Below are positions 1 to 5,467 of a DNA stretch of 5,467 nt, one piece after another. Both the position numbers and the translations under genes were made by a program. The DNA is taken from contig CAIKHC010000272.1 of assembly GCA_903827085.1 (NCBI GenBank), positions 1-5,467 on the forward strand, in the 5' to 3' direction. The notes beneath the pieces are model-generated. The model made no database searches. It saw nothing but the letters and a program-made list of their open reading frames with translations, and was not told the DNA's origin. Numbering within the stretch: the stretch's first letter is position 1; the number at the start of each line of letters is the position of its first letter. Source of the DNA: an uncultured Candidatus Nemicrothrix sp. (GTDB lineage Bacteria > Actinomycetota > Acidimicrobiia > Acidimicrobiales > Acidimicrobilacustridaceae).

Positions 1-1131
1 CGATTTCGGATGTCCGACGATCTCGTTACGACCTATCTGACCCAACTCATTGCAGCGCACCGAACTCGCGAAATCACGATCGCGTTTCAAGGCGGCGAAC
101 CCACATTGATGGGCGTCGACTTTTACCGCCGCCTTGTGGCCAAAGCCAAAGAGATCGCGGGACCTCAGCGAATTCTCGAGTTCACGTTGCAGACCAATGG
201 GACTCTGCTCGACGATGAGTGGTGTGAGTTTCTCGCAGCGGAAAACGTGTTGGTAGGTCTGTCTCTCGATGGCCCGCCAGCGATGCATGATGCCTATCGT
301 GTCGATAAGCAGGGAAGACCCACCTACGAACGCGTGAAGGCGGCATGGGAGCTCCTGCAGCGCCACGACGTGGCCACGAACGTCTTGTGTTCAGTGCATG
401 CCGCCAACGCCGATCATGGTATTGAGGTGTACAAGCACTTCCGCGACGAACTCGGGGTTCGATTCATCCAGTTGATCCCAATCGTTGAACGGGCCACGCC
501 TGAACTCATCGTTCAAGCCGACGCTGGTTGGGGAGTACGAGCCTCCGAACGGCCGCTGTATGTGCAGGACGGCTCACTTGTCACGGAACGATCGGTGACC
601 CCCGAGCAATGGGGAAACTTCCTCACGGCAGTGTTCGATGAATGGGTGCGTAACGACGTTGGCGAAGTTTTCGTGCCGTCCTTCGACGCTGCGCTCGCGG
701 CATGGCTTGGCATGCAGTCATCGATGTGCATCTTCTCTGAGACCTGCGGAACGGCAATCGCTCTGGAGCACAACGGAGACGTGTATTCCTGCGATCACTA
801 TGTCGAGCCCGAGTACTTGTTGGGCAACATCTCAGAGCGCCACCTGGCCGAGATGGTGGCCTCTCCGCAGCAGCAGGCCTTTGGCGCAGCCAAAGCAACG
901 ACGCTGCCTTCCCAGTGCGTCACATGTGAGGTTCGATTCGCCTGTCATGGCGAATGCCCTCGTAATCGGTTCGCGACAACTGCCGACGGCGAAGACGGAC
1001 TGAACTATTTGTGTGCCGGCTACTACGAGTTCTTCACCCACATTGATCGGCCGATGAAGGTCATGGCCGAGCTCTTACGCACTGGTCGTCCTGCCGACGA
1101 GGTCATGAAGGTCCTCGCCGAAGCCGACTGA
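1..1131 (+). CDS. Anaerobic sulfatase-maturating enzyme (radical SAM/SPASM), 3' part
   Basis: Enzymes of this family (anSME) use S-adenosylmethionine and iron-sulfur clusters to oxidise an active-site Cys or Ser of a sulfatase to formylglycine in the cytoplasm. The frame is open from base 1 (R-F-R, then the ATG at 10), and R-M-S-D-D matches a conserved internal stretch, so the ATG is not the true start. About 45-60 residues, including the radical-SAM CxxxCxxC, should lie upstream. Numbering from that ATG, I see the GGE motif (QGGEPTLMG, 27-35), QTNGT (61-65), SLDGP (85-89), and a C-terminal SPASM region with eight cysteines (240, 246, 261, 303, 306, 312, 316, 335) that would bind two auxiliary 4Fe-4S clusters. 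Asp262 directly after Cys261 matches the catalytic Asp of characterised anSMEs. The C-terminus is complete and ends in TGA. The family assignment is strong. The sulfatase substrate is inferred, because no sulfatase gene is in the window. Confidence 0.93.
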   Translation, partial: RFRMSDDLVTTYLTQLIAAHRTREITIAFQGGEPTLMGVDFYRRLVAKAKEIAGPQRILEFTLQTNGTLLDDEWCEFLAAENVLVGLSLDGPPAMHDAYRVDKQGRPTYERVKAAWELLQRHDVATNVLCSVHAANADHGIEVYKHFRDELGVRFIQLIPIVERATPELIVQADAGWGVRASERPLYVQDGSLVTERSVTPEQWGNFLTAVFDEWVRNDVGEVFVPSFDAALAAWLGMQSSMCIFSETCGTAIALEHNGDVYSCDHYVEPEYLLGNISERHLAEMVASPQQQAFGAAKATTLPSQCVTCEVRFACHGECPRNRFATTADGEDGLNYLCAGYYEFFTHIDRPMKVMAELLRTGRPADEVMKVLAEAD

Positions 1132-1137
1132 TCTTTC

Positions 1138-2103
1138 TCAGGACGACGCGAAAACCGAACGCAGTGCCCCCACCGGAACATCCTCAGGGTGGAACTGCTC
1201 GATCGTTGCTCGCAACTCAGGATCATCGAGGTTGGCCGGGTCGAACCGCACCGAAGAACCTCGCCCGGCGAGATCCTGATTGAAGCGTTCGGCGACATCG
1301 TCCATTGAGAGAGCGTTGGCAATCTGTCGCTCACGCTCTTCGGCAGTGGCGTAGATGTCGGCCTTCCACAACACGCTCAACCGGTAGGTGCTGAGCGGTG
1401 CCCGAAATACGCAGTCGCTAAGGTCGTTGACGGCCCAATCGCCAGAACCGTCGCCAACAGGACCCAGAGTGGCTCCGGGGGTGACTCTCAAACTGCCGAC
1501 ATTGTGAGGACCGATAGCGCCGACCTGATGGAACATGCCGTGGTTATCGCCGAGAAGGGCGGTGTTGGTCATGTTCTCGGAGTGAACCTGAGCAGGCTCG
1601 GACGCGCCATTGGGCCAATAGCGAAGTTCTCCGCCCTCGACATCGTTGCTCCACCAAATGGCGGTGGCCTGCACGATCTCGGCATCGTTGAACAGGCCCG
1701 ACCACAGCATCGAACGCAGCAACCACATTGGCGTGTTGGTGCGGTCGCGACCCTGGAAGCGGGGATTGTCGGTGTGGGCCGGACCACCACCTTCGATCGC
1801 AACCATGAGGTTCACATACACACTCTTTGGCTCGACGATCTCTGCGTCGTAGAACTCCTTGGCCGCTTCGATATAACCGACGTGCTGCAAGAAAAGGTCC
1901 GAGCCTTCAGCAGCGAAGGTGTCGTGCACCCAGTCGTTCTGGAACCACAACGGACGAGTGCGCTTCGTTGGGTCGGCACCAGGGCTGTACCAACCCCCGA
2001 GCGGCGTATACGGAGCTTGCGATTCAAGTAGTCGCGTCACCGCGTCGAGATCGTCAATCACATCGTGCATCAGGACTGGCGGTTTCGAATAGCGAATACC
2101 CAC
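1138..2103 (-). CDS. Uncharacterised protein, putative Fe(II)/2-oxoglutarate-type oxygenase
   Basis: This 321-residue protein has no signal peptide or membrane segment, so it is probably cytoplasmic. I do not recognise a named family. The pattern fits a double-stranded beta-helix non-haem iron oxygenase: His110-x-Asp112 (in AHTDNPRFQG), a GGEL strand at 157-160 (in VEGGELRYWPNG), a distal His192 in MFHQVGAIG, and Arg241 in TYRLSVLWKADIY as a possible 2-oxoglutarate carboxylate ligand. The gap from His192 to Arg241 is longer than usual and Arg206 is an alternative, so cofactor use is inferred. The C-terminal 60 residues look helical and charged. The start is GTG at 2103, chosen because a strong Shine-Dalgarno lies 10 bases upstream; the in-frame ATG at 2070 has none. 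It is the last gene of the minus-strand unit, 29 bases after the CoA-transferase, which suggests a metabolic role linked to it. The substrate is unknown. The gene itself is near certain; the oxygenase call is moderate. Confidence 0.82.
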   Translation of the reverse strand: MGIRYSKPPVLMHDVIDDLDAVTRLLESQAPYTPLGGWYSPGADPTKRTRPLWFQNDWVHDTFAAEGSDLFLQHVGYIEAAKEFYDAEIVEPKSVYVNLMVAIEGGGPAHTDNPRFQGRDRTNTPMWLLRSMLWSGLFNDAEIVQATAIWWSNDVEGGELRYWPNGASEPAQVHSENMTNTALLGDNHGMFHQVGAIGPHNVGSLRVTPGATLGPVGDGSGDWAVNDLSDCVFRAPLSTYRLSVLWKADIYATAEERERQIANALSMDDVAERFNQDLAGRGSSVRFDPANLDDPELRATIEQFHPEDVPVGALRSVFASS

Positions 2104-2113
2104 GGGGCTACAA

Positions 2114-2120
2114 CCTCCTC
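2114..2120 (-). promoter_or_regulatory. Shine-Dalgarno site of the putative oxygenase gene
   Basis: On the minus strand this reads GAGGAGG, followed by TTGTAGCCCC and the GTG start codon. The 10-base spacing is at the long end of normal. The site lies wholly in the 29-base gap after the CoA-transferase stop codon. It decides for the GTG start over the downstream ATG at 2070. Confidence 0.75.
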
Positions 2121-2132
2121 GGTGGTGTCTGC

Positions 2133-3326
2133 TCAGGCGACGACGCCAGCGGCTCGCAACCGCTCGATCTGTGCGCCGAGCCCGAGTTCTCCCAGAACTT
2201 CATCGGTGTGTTGTCCCAAAGCGGGTGCTCCGAATCCGAGCGCGGCCGGCGTGGCATGGAACTGCGTGGGATGGCGCGGCAGGCGAGCGCGACCAACGAC
2301 AGGATGATCGAACTCTTCGAACATTCCGATGGCAATGGCATGGGGGTCATCGACCATCTCGGCCGCCGACAAAACCATGGCGAAGGCCACCCGCTCGCGT
2401 TCGAAACGTTCGATGGCCTCGTCCTGGGTGAGGTTGGCCGCCATGGCGTAACACATGTCCATGATGGGCTCGAGTACGTCGCGGTTCTTGCGTCGCTCGC
2501 CGACTGTCTTCACGCGGGGATCATCCCAACCTGGAACATCGAGTGCCTTGCACATTCCGGCGAAGTCGGCGTCGGTAGTGGGCACCACAATGCCCCAGCC
2601 ATCGAGGAAGCGCATCGGTGAGAATCCAGCGTTGAAACTCGATGGCATAGAGCCGTCGGCGCCAAGGAGCACCTCGTTACCGGCAGCTTCGGCCCAAAGG
2701 AACGACACGCACGCATCGGCCATGCCCAGTTCGAGGTGCTGTCCACCGCGACCAGAGGCCCGGGCAAATAGCGCCGCCGTAATGGCCTGACACGCATAGA
2801 GCGCGCTGACCTTGTCAGCGGCGTTCTGCTTGATGAATGTCGGGGGCCCGTCGGGCTCGGCCTGCGTGGCGGCGAACCCTGCATACGCTTGAATGGACGT
2901 GTCGTAGGCGCTGCGATCACGGTAGGGGCCGACAGGGCCGTATCCAGAAATAGATGCGTAGATAACGTCGGGATTGCGCTCTCGCACTGCGTCGTAACCC
3001 AGTCCGAGGCGGTCGATGACGCCAGGGCGAAAGTTCTGGATGATGACGTCGGCATCGGCGGCCATCTGGAACACGATGTCGCGGCCCTCGTCAGTACTCA
3101 GGTCCACTGCGATACACCGCTTACCCCGATTGCAGGCGAGATAAAAGGCACTCATTCCGTTTACGGCGACTCCGACCCATCGAGCGATGTCACCGATACC
3201 GGGTCGCTCAACCTTGACGATGTCGGCGCCCTGGTCAGCGAGCAGTGCGGCGGCGTAGGGCCCCGTAAGCGCGATCGAGAGATCGAGCACCTTCACGCCC
3301 AAAAGGGGGCCGGTGGCTTCAGTCAT
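2133..3326 (-). CDS. Family III CoA-transferase (CaiB/BaiF type)
   Basis: Enzymes of this family move coenzyme A from a donor acyl-CoA to a carboxylic acid in the cytoplasm, through an aspartyl-CoA thioester. The 397-residue length is normal. Numbering from the ATG at 3326, family hallmarks include the N-terminal GVKVLDLS...GPYAAALLADQGADIVKVE (10-41), NRGKRCIAVDL (66-76), IIQNFRPGVIDRLGLGYD (95-112) and SISGYGPVGPY (125-135). Asp171 (in NAADKVSAL) is the likely catalytic residue, and GGQHLELGMADA (194-205) follows it. The region around 232-244 reads NAGFSPMRFLDGW rather than the HP..PY..F..DG form common in the family, so the substrate may be unusual. An upstream TTG at 3332 is in frame, but the ATG gives the typical N-terminus (MTEATGPLLG). 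The start lies 9 bases after the transporter stop with no good ribosome binding site, suggesting translational coupling. Acyl donor and acceptor cannot be named. Confidence 0.93.
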   Translation of the reverse strand: MTEATGPLLGVKVLDLSIALTGPYAAALLADQGADIVKVERPGIGDIARWVGVAVNGMSAFYLACNRGKRCIAVDLSTDEGRDIVFQMAADADVIIQNFRPGVIDRLGLGYDAVRERNPDVIYASISGYGPVGPYRDRSAYDTSIQAYAGFAATQAEPDGPPTFIKQNAADKVSALYACQAITAALFARASGRGGQHLELGMADACVSFLWAEAAGNEVLLGADGSMPSSFNAGFSPMRFLDGWGIVVPTTDADFAGMCKALDVPGWDDPRVKTVGERRKNRDVLEPIMDMCYAMAANLTQDEAIERFERERVAFAMVLSAAEMVDDPHAIAIGMFEEFDHPVVGRARLPRHPTQFHATPAALGFGAPALGQHTDEVLGELGLGAQIERLRAAGVVA

Positions 3327-3335
3327 TACCAAAGC

Positions 3336-5467
3336 TCAGGAATCGGAGCGAGCGATGGCTCGCTCATCGGTGCCGAGATAGGAAGCGATAACAGCAGGAT
3401 TGCTCCGGATAGATGCGGGGTCGCCTTCGGCGATGACGCATCCAGCTTCAAGGCAGTAAATCCGATCGGAAATCGACATGACCATTGGCATGTCGTGCTC
3501 GATGACAAGAATCGACGCGCCGAGTTCTTTGCGGATCGATTCAATGAGCGGCCCGAAGGCTTCCGTTTCCTTCTGGGCCACGCCGGCGGTGGGCTCATCG
3601 AGAAGCAACAACTCGCTATCGAGAGCGAGGAGTGCACCGAGTTCGACGATACGACGGGTGCCAGTGGAAAGTTCACCAAGGAGAGAATCGGCATAGCGGG
3701 AGAGCCCCAGGTAACCGATGATTTCGTTGGCCTGCTTACGCTTGCGCTTTTCGCGCTGCGGTGAGGGCGGCAGCGCGAGCATCGACGGGATGAGAAGCGA
3801 GCGTTCACGAGCTTCGAGTGCAACCATGAGAGTCTCACGCACACTCAGCGACGAGAACAAACGAGCATTCTGGAACGCTCGGCCAATGCCGAGTCTGGCG
3901 CGTCGAGGTGCTGAGCGATTTTGGGCCTCGGTACCGAAGATTTCGATGCTTCCGGTGCTGGGAACAAATCCGCTGATCGCATTCATAAGCGTCGACTTGC
4001 CGGCGCCGTTTGTGCCAATCAGGCCAATGATTTCGCCGGGGCCGACGGTGATGGAAGCTTTGTCGACGACCACTCGTCCAGTGAAACTTACAGAGACGTC
4101 GCGGACGAGAAGCGGAACCGCACTGTTCTCATCGTGGGTCTTTACCGATGCGAGTGAACTGACGCTGCCAGTTTGGGTATTGCGTTTCGGTTCCCATCCG
4201 CTTCGTTTCGCTAACCAACCCAACAGAAGGTCCCGCCCGGAATGGATCACGGAAACGAGACCGCCGGGGAAGTACAGAAGAACAACGAGCATGCCAATGC
4301 TGCTGGCAAACAGTTTTACCTGAGGAGTGCCATCGAAAAGGATCGGCAACGCAACGATCACAAGCACGCCGAGAATCGCCCCAGTGATTGAAGCGATGCC
4401 TCCGACTACTGCAACAGCGACGACACGTAGAGACTGTTCAACTTCAAACCACCCGGTATTGGGCGAGAGTTCCAGCTGAGCGGACAGCAATGGCAGAAGG
4501 CCGCCGGCCAGTGCAGCAAGACCACCCGAAACTGCGAACGCTGTGATCTTTTTGACTGACGGCGAAACCGAATAGGCGGCAGAAGTCAACTCGTTGTCGC
4601 GCACGGCGATGATGGATCGACCCAAACCAGTGCGGCGGATCTGCCACACCAGCAAAATCGCAAGAACAGTGACAAAGAGACAGAACCAATAAATGCCTTG
4701 GAAATTGTTTCCCTTTACCTTCCAGAAAAGAAGCGTGTACCCCTTGGCTCGATTGACATCGAGTGTGGCAATTGCTCCGTCTCCAGAGAGGCCAGGATTG
4801 AAGATCAGCCAATTTCGCACCATGAGGCCAAATCCGAGGGTGATGACGGCAAGGAAGAGCCCCTTGATGCGCAGCGCTGGTACGCCCACGATGATCGCGG
4901 CGATGACGCCGAACGCGACTCCGAACAGAATCGCAACAGGAATGGGCAGGCCGTCGGAAAACTTCACGGTGAAATATGCGCCAATTGCAACGAATCCGAA
5001 TTGCCCCAGAGAGAGCTGTCCTGCCCACCCGGTGAGGACAGTTACGGAGAGGGCGGCGATGATCCACACCAAAATTTCGGCATAACGAAGTGGGTCAGTT
5101 GGTTTGTCGAAGATTTGCGGCAGCAGTAGTGCCATTCCGACAAGGAGACCAAGACCGAGAATGGTCGACAATCGATAGAGCGGATGCTTGCGCAACTCTT
5201 CGTTCGCTGACTTGAGTTTCGTGGTGAGCTGCCATTCGTCGGCACTCATCCCACTTCCGCTTCCGTTGAACACAATGAGAACAAGAAGGATGAGGAAGAT
5301 CGCCAAGATGTTCGATCCCTGCGGTACTTCACCGACTTGAGCCCATGTCACAAAAAGCATATTGACGACGCCGACAACGACGCCTCCGACAACGGTCCAA
5401 CCGAATGATCGCATCCGACCAAACATTGCTGCGGTAAGTGCCAACAGAAGAAGGGTTGGACCCAGCG
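3336..5467 (-). CDS. Liv-type ABC transporter fusion: LivH tail, LivM permease, LivG ATPase (5' end outside)
   Basis: This inner-membrane importer component belongs to the branched-chain amino-acid (HAAT) class. The frame stays open to the window edge, so the TTG at 5444 (residue 1 here) is probably internal. Residues 1-61 (LTAAMFGRMRSFGW, GGVVVGVVN, then a hydrophobic helix) resemble the C-terminal end of LivH. A charged linker (61-90) precedes a complete LivM-like permease (about 88-400) with GWAGQLSLGQFGF (139-151) and the cytoplasmic coupling loop (GLGRSIIAVRDNE, 273-285). A second linker (401-443) leads to a LivG-like ATPase: Walker A GTNGAGKST (477-485), Q-loop Gln525, signature LSTGT (592-596), Walker B LLLLDE (612-617) and switch His650. 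The signature is not canonical LSGGQ. A LivF-type second ATPase and a periplasmic binding protein would be needed and are not in the window. The ligand may be a branched-chain amino acid, amide or other carboxylate. It is the first gene seen of the minus-strand unit. Confidence 0.93.
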   Translation of the reverse strand, partial: LGPTLLLLALTAAMFGRMRSFGWTVVGGVVVGVVNMLFVTWAQVGEVPQGSNILAIFLILLVLIVFNGSGSGMSADEWQLTTKLKSANEELRKHPLYRLSTILGLGLLVGMALLLPQIFDKPTDPLRYAEILVWIIAALSVTVLTGWAGQLSLGQFGFVAIGAYFTVKFSDGLPIPVAILFGVAFGVIAAIIVGVPALRIKGLFLAVITLGFGLMVRNWLIFNPGLSGDGAIATLDVNRAKGYTLLFWKVKGNNFQGIYWFCLFVTVLAILLVWQIRRTGLGRSIIAVRDNELTSAAYSVSPSVKKITAFAVSGGLAALAGGLLPLLSAQLELSPNTGWFEVEQSLRVVAVAVVGGIASITGAILGVLVIVALPILFDGTPQVKLFASSIGMLVVLLYFPGGLVSVIHSGRDLLLGWLAKRSGWEPKRNTQTGSVSSLASVKTHDENSAVPLLVRDVSVSFTGRVVVDKASITVGPGEIIGLIGTNGAGKSTLMNAISGFVPSTGSIEIFGTEAQNRSAPRRARLGIGRAFQNARLFSSLSVRETLMVALEARERSLLIPSMLALPPSPQREKRKRKQANEIIGYLGLSRYADSLLGELSTGTRRIVELGALLALDSELLLLDEPTAGVAQKETEAFGPLIESIRKELGASILVIEHDMPMVMSISDRIYCLEAGCVIAEGDPASIRSNPAVIASYLGTDERAIARSDS

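Noticed and set aside
10..12. ATG at position 10 as the true start of the plus-strand gene
   Set aside because: The frame is open upstream to base 1 (R-F-R), and R-M-S-D-D aligns with an internal conserved segment of the family. Starting here would remove the essential radical-SAM cysteine motif.
1128..1141. Possible terminator hairpin (CTGA...TCAG) between the convergent genes
   Set aside because: The stem is only 4 base pairs, does not extend, and has no T-run, so it is too weak to call a terminator.
1504..2031. Plus-strand open frame (175 residues) opposite the putative oxygenase
   Set aside because: I checked it as an alternative to the minus-strand gene. The minus-strand frame is longer, has a strong ribosome binding site and ordered HxD/H/R residues, while this one has none of these.
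1827..2621. Long plus-strand open frame (264 residues)
   Set aside because: It crosses the putative oxygenase and CoA-transferase genes on the opposite strand. Its translation is rich in Arg, Ser and Gly with no recognisable domain, and it is explained as a shadow of the real genes.
2889..3764. Long plus-strand open frame (291 residues)
   Set aside because: It lies antisense across the CoA-transferase and LivG coding regions, both of which have clear family motifs. Its product has no motif or hydrophobic core pattern.
3718..4323. Plus-strand open frame (201 residues) opposite LivG
   Set aside because: It is antisense to the Walker A and Q-loop coding region and has no support of its own.
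4444..5067. Minus-strand open frame (207 residues) inside the LivM region
   Set aside because: It is another frame of the same strand as the well-supported LivM module. Its His/Arg/Cys-rich composition is typical of an out-of-frame translation.
5442..5444. TTG at 5444 as the start of the transporter fusion
   Set aside because: Codons upstream to the window edge remain open and hydrophobic (L-G-P-T-L-L-L-L), continuing the LivH-like helix, so the start is most likely outside the window.

Overview
The window holds four protein-coding genes, and nearly every base is coding. One gene is on the plus strand (1-1131, entering from outside). The other three lie head-to-tail on the minus strand from 5467 down to 1138 and look like one transcription unit. 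The two units converge with only 6 bases between their stop codons. I see no RNA genes, insertion sequences, CRISPR array or other repeats, and no non-coding stretch longer than about 30 bases.

Organism: the DNA is moderately G+C-rich by eye. The transporter gene fuses branched-chain amino-acid-type (Liv) permease and ATPase modules into one chain, an arrangement I associate with Actinobacteria, including Acidimicrobiia-like environmental lineages. The ATPase signature LSTGT also fits actinobacterial Liv-type proteins. This assignment is an inference from protein style, not from a marker gene.

Layout: (1) 1-1131 (+) is the 3' part of an anaerobic sulfatase-maturating-type radical SAM/SPASM enzyme. 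Its radical-SAM cysteine motif lies upstream of the window. (2) 1138-2103 (-) is an uncharacterised protein whose HxD...H...R pattern suggests a non-haem Fe(II)/2-oxoglutarate oxygenase fold. (3) 2133-3326 (-) is a family III (CaiB/BaiF-type) CoA-transferase. (4) 3336-5467 (-) is a Liv-type ABC transporter fusion: the C-terminal end of a LivH-like permease, a complete LivM-like permease and a complete LivG-like ATPase. Its N-terminus is outside the window.

How they may work together: in the minus-strand unit, transporter, CoA-transferase and putative oxygenase are spaced by 9 and 29 bases. A reasonable hypothesis is uptake of an amino-acid-like or carboxylic-acid compound, CoA activation by transfer, and oxidation of the compound or a derivative. 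The substrate cannot be read from this sequence. The sulfatase-maturase is probably an independent unit whose partner sulfatase, if any, is outside the window. I do not see a clearly unprecedented system. The least explained element is the putative oxygenase and its link to the transporter and CoA-transferase.
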